Positions 45,961 to 56,911 of a DNA stretch of 64,000 nucleotides are shown piece after piece; within the stretch, counting starts at the first letter, position 1, and every line of letters begins with the position of its first letter. Source of the DNA: Polytrichum commune (taxonomy: Eukaryota; Streptophyta; Polytrichopsida; Polytrichales; Polytrichaceae). The stretch is taken from assembly GCA_950295325.1 (NCBI GenBank), contig OX485804.1:13952001-14016000 (forward strand), written 5' to 3'. The notes below the pieces were generated by a model. The model ran no database searches and was not told the origin of the DNA. It was given only the letters and a program-made list of their open reading frames with translations. The position numbers and the translations under genes were made by a program.

Positions 45961-47530
45961 GGACCCACAACCCCACCAAGAATTCCCAGCCCCAAAACCT
46001 ACTCAAGACTCTCTCCTCAAGACCCCAACGAAGACCCCTGCTTAATTCCCCCAATCTAAGACCCCATCCCAAGAACACTATCAAAGACCCCACTCTTGGG
46101 AAATGACAAAGACTTAGTATTTAATATATAGGACTTAGGAACTCTTAGACCTAGAAAGTATTTGAGAATAACTACATTAACCACTATATGTTTGTGAAAA
46201 CTAGATAATATTAGGAAACGGTTAGAGCCACATCTTTAAAATGTAGATTTATTGTTACTAAATATAGTACATATAGACATCGACGTGCTATATCTATTAA
46301 ATATAATAACCAAAATGTAATTAGTTTATTTCTAGATTGTATAGACTATAAAAAAAAAGGGAAACCAAAGGACCTATTGCACTTTATTTGACCCCGAACA
46401 ATTTACATGAACTATTACCTAGCATGACACTTGGAACTCGGTCCACGAATACTCAAGATTTTTACTTAGAAATCCTAAAGCTCCAATTTTAGTATGTGTA
46501 TTAGAAATTACTTAAAACTCAAAGACTCGGGGGTTGAGCCTTCTCATCACTATTCAAGATATGACCGAGGAAATAAAGATATGTGTAAACTTCTTCAAGA
46601 TAAATGAGAAATTTTGTAGAGCTAAGACCACTTGAATTAGAAGATATTATTCATTGAAGGCCTATTAGCTTCTTGGATCTTGAATAATCAAGTTATGAAC
46701 AGAAGAATGGTCAAACTTGGAAGTTCCAAATACTTAGAATCAAATTTGGAATTGATACTCAAGTATGAGTATAAATCCAAGTTCCAAATTGAAATTTGAA
46801 AGATTGGTGAACTTGGGTACTTTGAGAATATTACTTGGAATTTAAGAACTCAAGCATTCAACCAAATGTGAGAGTTAGACACTTAAAGATTACTTGGAAA
46901 CTTACCATGCTTGGAAATTTTGTTTTACGTGGATACTTGAAATTGTGAGAATGACATAGGAAATCTAATTGGGACAAAGTGAAAACCATCATTGGAAAGG
47001 ATAATCAAAGGTGAAAGATGATTCATATGAGGTTGCCAAGTAAGCCAAATCAATCATCATCTCATCCTCAAGTTTTAAGATTTCACATCATAAGGGTCCT
47101 CCATAAAATCAAGTAGGGTTAAAAAATTAAAGGAATAAACCTCCCAATTGTATATGATAACTCATGAAAGAATTTAGAAGGAGATCTTTGACCAACAAAC
47201 TTGAAATCAAGATAGGAGGATTTTCCACTTAGTCCATGCAAGTTGTAAAGGGGGCGAGGAATCACTTAGCCTTAACATTAAACTTCATAATAATATTGGA
47301 AGACATAATCCTAGTTCTATCCTAAAGACACCTAACTTTGACATTAAGATATTAAGGGGACATAGGCTTATAAATATGCTTGAGCACCTAATTCTTAGAA
47401 GCATTCAAAAAGGCTTGATAACCCATTCAAATAAGAGGAAATCTTACCCCTTGTAATTAATTGTAGATATTTTTTATCATTAGGGGCTTTAGAATTATGT
47501 GAAGTCTAATTCCGATAGGGGTGATGTTCA
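45960..47530. repeat. AT-rich noncoding block shared with 61590-63120
   Basis: Long near-identical stretches match copy B, for example around TTGGAAGTTCCAAATACTTA and CATTGGAAAGGATAATCAAAG. The words TTGGAA and CTTGGA recur through it. No coding frame is conserved. Copy B has an extra ~30 bp near 62175-62205. Confidence 0.75.
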
Positions 47531-47626
47531 TGTTATTGGTCAGTAGCGGCTTACACCGTCTAAGGCTGAGAGGGAGGCAAGGTGGTGGTTATGGTAGTGA
47601 CCATTCCTACCACTCACATGAGAAAT

Positions 47627-48036
47627 CACGGGTAGATCACTCCATTGTCAAGTTGAACACCACGTGCGACCAAAAAAAATCTTCTTTTGGTAAGTTGCAC
47701 CACCAAAATGGGTCAAAATTTTATCAATTTTTTTTCATGAGTAGATATGCACAGGACCTATGACATAGTCAAAAGTGGTAACTAAATTTGATGATTTGTT
47801 TTTTTTCATAAAACATACCATTTCTAACTAGAATGACACAGAATTGAACTAAAACAATTACTAAAAAAAATTAAGATGACTAAAAATTTCAAAAAAGTAT
47901 ACAAAAGATACTATCAATGGTTATGTATATGTAGAAAAATATCATAAATTTTAAAATTATATATGGCATGTAATATAGGGGTAACAAACTTTGTCCGCAC
48001 GTGGTGTCAACTTGACAATGAAGTGATCTACCTGTG
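47627..48036. mobile_element. MITE with ~38-bp terminal inverted repeats
   Basis: The left end at 47627 (CACGGGTAGATCACTCCATT...) and the complement of the right end at 48036 (CACAGGTAGATCACTTCATT...) match over about 38 bp with few differences. The interior is ~330 bp, AT-rich and noncoding, and matches the copy at 20121-20565. It sits at the right edge of duplication copy A. Confidence 0.75.
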
Positions 48037-48039
48037 AAC

Positions 48040-48440
48040 GCCAATGTGGATGAAGATTTTTTTGTGATTCCTTTGCAATAACTTGGGATGACTAGAAACA
48101 TGTGTAAGGAAAAGGTCACAAATGAGTTAGGAAATGTTGTGGAGGTTGTTGTGGTGTCATCATCTTCTCCTACCATAGTCAAGGCCACTAAATTAAAAGT
48201 CACTTAGACGTGCCATTCGTCATAGACAACTATTCATATTTTAGCACGAAGGTGAGATATGGGTCAAAGGATTATTTTATTTTTATTCAATTGTTTATAA
48301 TTTGAAGGTTCATTTGAATGGTATGATGAAGAAATTAGGGTTGGTTCAAGTAAGGATGATGTGGTTAGAGACCATAATAGGCTCAAAACTTGGAAATATC
48401 ATGTTGGTCATTTTCTCCAAGAATATCAGGTGAGTTTTCA
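48040..48440 (+). pseudogene. exon-like fragment of unknown gene
   Basis: After an acceptor-like end near 48307, an open stretch reads GSFEWYDEEIRVGSSKDDVV and then RLKTWKYHVGHFLQEYQ, followed by a strong GTGAGT donor at about 48430. An upstream piece (48090-48200) encodes VVEVVVVSSSSPTIVKATKL before a stop. The MITE lies directly next to it. I do not recognise the family; no further exons could be joined. Confidence 0.35.
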
Positions 48441-49555
48441 TGATAAAATCTTTCAATTTGTTGTTGATCATGTTTTTCACTTTGTTAAATGATTAATTAT
48501 GTGTCCACTTAGGCGAGCTCCTTTTTGTTGCCTTTGAATTGTTGGCTGTATTCCCCCAACTCCAAGTCCTTTCATAGAAGTCCATTGGGTGATCAATGGT
48601 AGTCTAAAAGTTCATAGTTCATTGTGTAATGATACTGCAAGGAACCATGTGCTGTCATGAAGTATATCCCTATTAGAGCATTATCACACTTTGTACATCA
48701 AACCTTAACACAAAGGGATACTAAATTGGGCAACATTACTTTAGAGGGAAGTAGTTTCATTATATGTTCCACACAATCACTCTATACGTTTATTAATTAT
48801 AACCATCATGATCAAAACTAATAATAACATGGCTTTTACATAGAAATAGTTAAAGCTAAGATTCTCTTTGGTAAAAGATTGTGAGGTGTTGATAGTTGAT
48901 TCTCTTATAGAGGAAATAAAAGTTGGGCCGCAATATACCCCAAGCTATTCTGGGCCCTGCCAACAATATAACAGGAGTTGGGCCTGAGGTCTAACTCGCA
49001 AGCTAAACCCAACACTATCTTGTTGTGGGGGCCTATAATGATATATGTGGTCATGCTCTTAGTCCTTCATGTTTTCTTACACATATCTAAAGTCCTACAT
49101 GTTACTTGGATAATTGAAACAAATTTCTAGAAATTCATGGGTACCTTATGAGGCAAGCAATCTTTCTTTGAAAATGATTAAAACTTCAATTAAAGAAGTC
49201 TATATTACTCTATATTTACATTTTGTGTCAAAACTTGTAGGACTTTTGCTGTGCTATACGTGTTTCCTTTTATTTTGATGATTTCCAAGGAGTTTTGCAA
49301 TCTTCCTTTCATTTTACCCTATAGAAAAAGTAAACCTATGCATCTCTTTAAAAATACTTTTCATGGAGTTCTTTTTCATGGACCTAAATTTCGGGCACTT
49401 ATTGCGTTGTATTCACTTCTAGATTGGGTTTTGTTTATACAATATTCAAAGCTCATCTCATTCCACAAGCTATGCTTTACTACCTCAAAAATTCTAAGGA
49501 TTTCAATACATGTTGTTATTAGTGGCACAAAAATAATGACAGAGATCAAGGTGGT
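48440..49555. other. gene-free stretch
   Basis: No domain recognised. A segment at 48905-49010 with GGGCCGCAA and GGGCCCTGCC words looks like a transposon scrap. The 149-codon frame at 49251-49700 runs into solo LTR 3 and is not a gene. Confidence 0.35.
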
Positions 49556-50666
49556 TGTGAGGCCAAACCGCCCACCCTTAAGCGTCCTAGTCCGGGTGAG
49601 GGTATGGGTATCACATTCATGCTTACATCCTACCTCTTACCAAATTCATAAAAATCCATTTCACTCCCCATCAACTTTTACACATCAATTTATTCCATAA
49701 TACGAGTACAAGTATTAAAAAATACTCTTCGCTAGTAGTCCCCTCTCCCTACACTGATTCAAAACTCAACACTCCAATCTTTACCAAAAGCTTGTTCCCT
49801 TATGTCACCCTTTTGCATGTTAGGGACCTCCTCCCTCCTTAATTTCTTAAGGAGTTAAGTCTCTAGTTTAGTCTCCCTATCCCTTTACTAATTAGCCAAC
49901 CACCGTATAATGTGAACTTAATCCTCATGTACCCCTCCGAACCATAACTCCGGCAGCTCCCCAAATGTAAATCCAACGACTTCACTAAGTGTAAAATCAG
50001 TAGCTCCCACAATGTGAAATCGGTAGCCCCCAATTGCAACCAGCAGCTTCACTAAGTGTAAAATCAGTAGCCCCCGACTGCAATCAGCAGCTTCACTAAG
50101 TATAATTTCAGTAGTTCCCCTAACCATAAATTCAACCTCTTAACACCATAAGTTCCGTAACTAATCCTCTTACCTAATTCTAATAATTCCACTAAATCCC
50201 CTACTAATTCACCACTTAATTCCACTATCCTTCTACTTCTAAGAGCTCCAAATCCTAGAGAGGAGGGGGAGAGAGAGAGGAGAGGAAGAAGAAAGAATGA
50301 AGAGAGGAGAGGAGGAGGAGGAGAGGACACCCAAGACCACAAACCCCTTTAACATTTTCCTACTTAGTAGGACCTTATCCTATCCACTAAACCCTCACCC
50401 TCTAAACCAACAAGAGCATGTTCTAATTCAAACATTTAAATCCAAGGACCTTCCTCTTGCTTCATCAAACACTACTCACTTGACCACCACACTCCCTAAT
50501 ATCACTAAGCTTCTAATGAGCCACACAAAATGGCTTAAGGCCTAAACATAAATCCACACCAAGCCTCACTCTTTTTATACTTTTGATTGTTTCAATAACA
50601 CTCCAATTGCAATTCTAATTAAATTCTAAACATAAAACAAATATGAGCACTCATTTTGGGCTCATA
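49556..50666 (-). mobile_element. solo LTR 3, target-site duplication GTGGT
   Basis: On the minus strand it starts TATGAGCCC and ends GGCCTCACA. GTGGT stands at 49551-49555 and 50667-50671, a perfect 5-bp duplication. The length of 1111 bp is close to solo LTR 2. Its centre (about 49960-50120) has a third kind of short tandem repeat (CACTAAGTGTAAAATCAGTAG units), plus a purine-rich tract at 50260-50330. Confidence 0.88.
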
Positions 50667-50671
50667 GTGGT

Positions 50672-51300
50672 CGTCAACAATATGTGGGTTGCAATTGTAC
50701 ACCATGGAATATGTAATTGATTTTGTGCATGTGGTTGTGATGCCATAGTACATACATTGTTGATGGTTCAATTCATGGTCATATAGTTATTTTTGCTACA
50801 AGTCATATGTACAAGTCACATAATAGCAAGGCAAAATCCTATGGTCTAAGGTTAAAGGTCAAACCCGGTTCAAAATGTCAATATTGTGGCATTAAGAAAG
50901 CTACCAATATGCAATGAATAATTAAATATATACAATAAACACTATATTTGTTAATCAGAGACTTTGGAAAGTCTCAAAATAAAATACACCCATAGTTTGG
51001 GACGCCAATATTGTGAGCATATGAAACATTGGGAACATGACGGTTTACAAATTTGCAAACGAAGAATATTCACATTACTAAAAATAATATGTCTTCATAT
51101 CATAATATAAACCTGAACTACACGTGGAAAAAACAATCGAATCCCAAAATCAAATAGTTTTATGTCATTATAAAGTTTAGGGTGCGCATTCCATATATAA
51201 GGGTCTTATGGAATTGGATGGCACATCCCAAACGTATGTATAAATTTGAATATTATAAAATTAAATATAATAATTACAATAATACCAAGTATATAAAGTG
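50672..51300. other. AT-rich gene-free stretch
   Basis: No coding frame, repeat boundary or RNA gene is recognised. Confidence 0.4.
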
Positions 51301-52619
51301 CCCCTATCTTTAGCCATTAATTCCAACTTATGTTATGTTTCCTCGTCTCCATCTTCCGCTTCATATCCATTCTCGGCATCATTTTCCGCAACTGCAATAC
51401 GTGCCAAGTTGTCTTTGGCAAAATCTTTATGTTTTTTGGGGATGGTCATTGTTTCCGATTTAAAACTCTTACACGGCTTCCAAGCACAAAGTATGGTATC
51501 TGTGTTTATCCAAACCGGTCCATACGCTGAGTCCACTGTCAACTTGAAATTCTTTTTTATTACCCAACCTAAATAGGTGCAAAGTACGTTATGGTCTTTG
51601 GTATTTGGATGACAATATTCCACTTTAATTTGACTAAAGATGGGGCTAGTTCAAACAAAATTGGGTGAAGACAATGCTTTCACCAACCAAATTGGCTTGG
51701 GGTGCTCCTCATCTCCTGCTCGTACGAGGACCATATAACCTTCATAGAAATCAACACCCACACGAAACAACGGTGCTGGCCGATTGCGCACATGACCAAC
51801 GTAATGCTCGTCTATTGCGAATTCTTCATGAACCTCTTCATTGTCGAAGAACATGGTGTCGGACTTCACAACCGTCAAACAATTTTGTGGCCAAAATCCT
51901 TGTGTTAAAACCATACGGGTGTCGCCACCAAGTGTCATCAAGGCTGAGCAAATGCAATCCCAATACGCGATCAACAGTTTATAAGTATCCCTAACACGTT
52001 TGGTGATGTCTTCCTCACAAAACTCTTTCAATAGTCAATGAATCTAGATATGCCTTTGATGATTTCCGGCCCATTCTTCATGGGGTCGGGTTTGCAAGGC
52101 TTTGGATTCCCATCCGGGAGCAAACATTTCCCATCCTTGTTCTGACGCTACACGAGTATACCATCCTCCAGACCCCCATTAGGAAATGTGCACAAAAGCT
52201 TGAACTGCATGTCGGGGACATCATCATCCCTCATATAGAAGCGGAATTGTTTTATTTTCGTATGTCCCTTCAAATGGTCCACTCCCTTCAACATGTATGG
52301 CTTGATGAAGGCCTTGAAATTAGGTACTTCCTCAATCATGTGCGGAATCACGGGCACATTGTCCAAATCCATGTATGATCTCATGAGAAGCGGTATGGTG
52401 GGAAAATCTTCTTTATGCAACTTCATGCTCCAACGCCCGAATGACGCATCAATGTCGTCGTGTGTGTGCCCCACCATTAAGAAAGACACAAATACCTCTT
52501 TGAATATGTCTTTTGCCACGAACAAAATACGTATCGACAATTGTTGTCTTTAGCATAATTATCAAGTTGAACATGGAGAGTTGGAGGCAATGGTTTTCCG
52601 AATGTGGGTTCACTAGATG

Positions 52620-53928
52620 CTCGGGGGGGGGCACTGGCGAAAAACGTAGGAACTACGTGCGATAAAATATAGGGTCTTGTATAAAAATTTGACGTAAAAT
52701 TTATAAATTATTAGATGTAGTATAGGGTGCTTTGGGATTGTGAAACATGATTATATGTAATATAGCATTTGACCAAACATGATTAAATTACCTAAGTGGT
52801 ACATATAAAATAGCATGGAAAAAAAACGATAGTTTCAAAAATTAAATACTTTGCCACCAAAATATGGCATGTTCTATATAGGAAGGGTTCAAAAGATAAG
52901 GGTGAAGGTTGGTACTAAGTGGGGCAATTGTTGGCAACCCATTAACTTGATGAAACGTGCACTCCAAAACGGAAATAGAGAAACGCTCTTCCCAACTGCT
53001 ATGGCTTACCTTCATTGGTTCAAAAAACAGCCGGGTCTCAACAAATATAAGTATGTTGAGAGTGACTGTGTGTGGGTTGATGTGCATGCTATTATCTCAA
53101 CTGTGTCTCTACTGTATGAATCAACTAGCAAAATCTACACCTTAGATGAGGTAGATGCAAACTCATTGAGTGAGTTCATTTCAAATAAAAAATAAAACTT
53201 GCTAAATTTGTACTATCTCACACATGTGGAGATATAATTTGGAAAAGGGCTGAATGATCATTAGTATACCTTGAAATCTGTAGTAGTCATTTCAATTCGA
53301 GTACCCTCATATCTCCCACGTGTGTAAATGGTAGCCTAGCTAGTTTAGGTGGATTTTGCTTGCATGGCGTGGGATTTTCCTCTAATGTGTAGGATTGGAA
53401 GATCAAGGCATCAATTGTAGGGATTCTGCAAACCTTGTAAATGTGACTTTGAGACACATGTGGTTGGCCTGTTCCCTAAGACCTCAAGGTTTCTAACTGT
53501 GTTATCCAACACAACTTTTATTCGTTGGCTCGTGTTGCTTAATGACATGTAATTGCAATCTATTGTTGTTATTGTTTAGTGTTTTGCTTTGCCCGGACTT
53601 CAGTGTGACCCTGAACCTTAAACCCTAGTAAATGTTTGTTTCTCTTACTCTGTACATGTGCTTCTAACGAGAATTCTACTGTATCATACACTTTAAGGAA
53701 TGGGGGCAATCAGGGGAAAAAAATACATATAAGTAATATAGGGTACCATAAAATCAACCATCCAAGAATTTATAATTACCAATAGGGTGCAAATAATCAC
53801 AACAATTTACCATTATTTCAAAAATTAGCATCCCTTATAATCCTTTCTCATAGGTAAATAGCCCCCATTTTAATAGGTCATTATCGCAGGTGTATGCAAA
53901 ATATACAAGGGAGTGCCCCCCCCCCGAG
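52620..53928 (+). mobile_element. hAT-like candidate insertion, 1.31 kb, 8-bp target duplication ACTAGATG
   Basis: ACTAGATG occurs at 52612-52619 and again at 53929-53936. The enclosed element begins CTCGGGGGGGGGCACT, and its other end is the inverted complement with one more C. An 8-bp duplication fits the hAT superfamily, but the G-run ends are unusual. Removing the insert rejoins the minus-strand DUF7869-like reading (SEPTFGKPLPPTLHVQLDN), which independently supports the boundaries. It carries one open frame (52833-53195). Confidence 0.7.
52869..53195 (+). CDS. open frame inside the hAT-like insertion, unknown protein, 108 aa
   Basis: The frame is open from 52833 and stops with TAA at 53195; the first ATG is at 52869. 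It encodes a basic protein with FYIGRVQKIRVKVGTKWG, then FPTAMAYLHWFKKQPGLNKY, a CVWVDVHAIISTVSLLYES segment, and ends TLDEVDANSLSEFISNKK. It is too short for a transposase and lacks an RNase H triad. An acceptor-like ATATAG before GAAGGG (about 52880) means it could be a captured exon. I do not recognise the family; the well-formed composition suggests real coding ancestry. Confidence 0.35.
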   Translation: MFYIGRVQKIRVKVGTKWGNCWQPINLMKRALQNGNRETLFPTAMAYLHWFKKQPGLNKYKYVESDCVWVDVHAIISTVSLLYESTSKIYTLDEVDANSLSEFISNKK

Positions 53929-54059
53929 ACTAGATGCTTTCGGCAATGACGATATACAAACCTCTTTCCCCCGAAGCATTGCCTCATAAAGGGGTGTCGT
54001 TCCACAACTGTCGTAGCACGGTGGTAACGTATTCATTAAATTAACATGATAAACGTATA

Positions 54060-56397
54060 AAACGTCACCGCCGCGTCAAGTTCGTTCCCATAAAGAATTT
54101 GCAGTTGTTTACAACACAAGAGAGAGGAAATCTTTGACAAACACACACACACACACAAGAAACACCAGAAACTAAGATAACACAAATCGGATTAAGAAAT
54201 CCGGGATATTACAAAAATTATAGCACGGTAGTTTCCGCTTTCCTGGTAGTGGACAGAGGTAGGGAACACAACACAAAGTATGGACAAGCTCCCACCGAGA
54301 ATCTTGCATATGGAAATTTATAATAATTTTAAAACTTGCGAATAAGTTTTGAGTTCTTTGTTGTTATATCAATTTCTATACTTATGAAAAATCGTTCCAT
54401 TATGTTGAAGCTAAAAAATTTATTTAAATTATAGCAAAAAAATTGTAGAAGTAAGTAGGAAATTGATAAGGATTAGAACAGATAATATTAGATAATGATA
54501 AGGTGTAGGGTTTTATGGAAGAAGGCCCACAATTTAAAGAAAGACTAGGAAGGAAGATTAAGGAATGAAGGACTTGGTGTCTAAAATTTATTTAGGGGAA
54601 GAGGCACAATTTTTTTGTGTGACCATTTTTTATAAGTGCTTTAATGTTGTTTCCTGCATGTGTTGTTTCGGTTGTAAAGGAGAATAGCATTACTTTTTGT
54701 ATTAATGATTGTCAATTCCAAGGAGCATCCAGACAATGTATGTATATGGAGTTGGGACTAATCACACCCAAAGAGGTTGTATGAATCTAGAGGTTGTATG
54801 AATGTAGAGTTTGGACATGTCTCTCACGGTTACTGGTGATTTGTGGGGTCAAAACTTATACCAGGGAGTAAGTCACAAAGATTGTAATTGAAGAATGGAT
54901 GATGAGCAACTAAACTAGCTACTACCCATGATAGAATGCATGATCGAGTAGTGATACACAGTCTTAACATAGGCTTATGAGGTAGCGAGGTACATGAGAT
55001 CTGGTAGAATGACAAGGTAACCCTACACTAGCAAGATTATCTCAAGGACAGATTAATAGTTAAATGATGGAATACATGCAACCAATATCAATATAATGGC
55101 AAGGTAGTCATATGTTACCTACAAAGTGTCTTTGTCGCAACCCTCACTAGCTCCCCTTAACTAACTTGGTCATTTTTTCAATTCTAGCAAGGGTCACGAG
55201 CGCTAACCCTTCACATTCCACCATGCTAATGATTAGCTCCCCATACTGCGGACCTTATAATTCATAGGAGGGGAACCAACCCTCCTACTTTGCTTTCGGG
55301 ACTCACCCTTAATTGGTAACCAATACTTAGATGTGGACTTTCATTCATGGAAGTCCAATCTTATGTTGATCATCGCATTGCCGAAGCAACACTATAACAA
55401 TCCGAACCATATTAGGCAACTATGCCCTCACATAGGACCAATGCCCATGGAGGCCGTGATGTTCGGCCTCGGATGGGTTCGGCAACACCACCTCACCCAT
55501 ATAAGCCTCTAGGACTTTGGGCAGGGCCCCTACCCCACTATCAAGAAACCTTTTGTCTCTCTATCAAGAGTTGGGGCCAAGTAGACATTTTCCCTTAGCC
55601 GCTGCAGCTAGAAGCCCCAGCAGCTTCAAAACACCATAACTTTCTTGTATGATCTCTAATGCTAACAACTGACCATTTCATTGTCATCTACGCTTCAAGT
55701 ACATACCAATGCACTCCTCACTTTGCCCCTTTGGGCAAGTATTGAGGAAGTTATGCATGTTCAAACTTTGGCAGTCCCGGGAGTCACTCCCAGGCCACTG
55801 CTGTATCAGGGCACTGTCCCATGACATCGCCCCACTCAAATTGCCATATCTCCTAGCTCACACCTCCGATTGAGGTGTTCTTGAGCATTTTAGAATTGGC
55901 ATGCCATAAGCTACGCATAAGTCATGGTCTTACCCTCGTGACTCCTAGTCTCCGTGTGTGGGAGGCATTCCCAACGCCCGGGGCCCTCACCTACACTAGG
56001 ATCACTTTGGCCCTCTCAGCAACGGCACCACAAGTCTTGGGTGTCACTCCGGGGGTCCCCCTTGTGCCCATGATGTTTTGGGCACTCCTCATGGAGAGGT
56101 GCGCAACAATCTTGGTAAGAACCAAGAAGGAAAAAACCGGTAATACTAAGAAGTGATAGAAAGGATGAACTACCGGCTCGCAAATAAGTGTTCGTTTTGA
56201 ATACGGGTAGTGGATGAGTCCTATATGAGCAATTTGTCTCATGTAAGCAATATCGCATAAGTGTATTACATATTTGATAGTCGAGTGATTTTTCAAAAGT
56301 CTGGTAATTAATATCACAACATTTAACCCAAAACAAAAACACAACTTATTTCCATGTTTTGAAATTAAGATAAAATGTCAAAAGCAAAATTCTCTCC
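54060..56397. other. gene-free stretch between the DUF7869 remnant and duplication copy B
   Basis: A (CA) microsatellite lies at 54143-54157. The segment at about 55140-56160 is GC-richer and resembles retroelement-derived sequence in style, but I see no motif that settles it. Open frames at 55875-56156 and 55991-56344 overlap on opposite strands without recognisable domains. Confidence 0.35.
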
Positions 56398-56911
56398 AAA
56401 CTTGCATTTACAACATAGGTTGACCTATTTCAACTCATTGGTAGACAAAAACTTAGGTATAATCTATGTCCTTTTCAAGGAACCCAAATCCGTGCGTTCT
56501 TTTTTACTTAATAGTTCTTTCATGATATCTTAGATGTGATGTTGACATGTGAAACACTTCAAGGTTTTTTCCATCACATTCAAATATGTTCGCTACATGT
56601 GTGGAATTTCACAACTTTAGGGAACTCTATGTATCAAGATTGGAGAGGGGGGGGGGTGTGGGGTACAAAAAAGGGTATGTCTCCTCGACATATACAAAGT
56701 CAAAGTCTTATCCTCAAAACCAACATCCACACTCTAGCCACTAGGACTTTCAACCTTCATTGATTTGTATACTCTTAAGGTTTATTAGAGGGCTCACGCA
56801 AATCCTCTAGGTTTGTTTTCCTAGTTCAACATAGAGATCCTTGATGCTAAAGATTTTATTCTTGCTATAAATGAATATGTATGTAGCGCAAATGAATTGA
56901 CACACATGTTT

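Larger units (their letters stand above)
39957..47570. repeat. segmental duplication, copy A (partner 56398-63167, direct)
   Basis: The block from about 39957 to 47570 aligns with 56398-63167 in the same orientation. It covers the 3' flank, the SHC gene, its upstream region and a further AT-rich block. Offsets shift from 16452 bp (SHC) to about 15780 (upstream block) because of indels. Copy A has an extra segment at about 43190-43770, a 40-bp extra near 44550-44590, and a private segment at about 45490-45960 that differs from the private segment of copy B. Confidence 0.88.
51333..54050 (-). pseudogene. DUF7869-like gene remnant, split by an insertion
   Basis: Minus-strand pieces read in order. 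At 54000-53937 the frame includes FMRQCFGGKEV. Past the insertion, 52619-52540 gives PLPPTLHVQLDNYAKDNNC. At 52540-52148 comes VSFLMVGHTHDDIDASFGRW, a His-Thr-His-x-Asp-x-Asp motif as in DUF7869 proteins, with PTIPLLMRSYMDL after it. Then 52031-51651 (PLFRVGVDFYEGYMVLVRAG) and 51623-51333 (an acidic C-terminus). Frame breaks and stops between the pieces show decay. DUF7869 proteins are widespread, often repeated and transposon-linked; the function is unknown. The family call rests on my recognition of the motif only. Confidence 0.6.

Noticed and set aside
49251-49700. A 149-codon plus frame
   Set aside because: It crosses the border of solo LTR 3 and has no recognisable domain.
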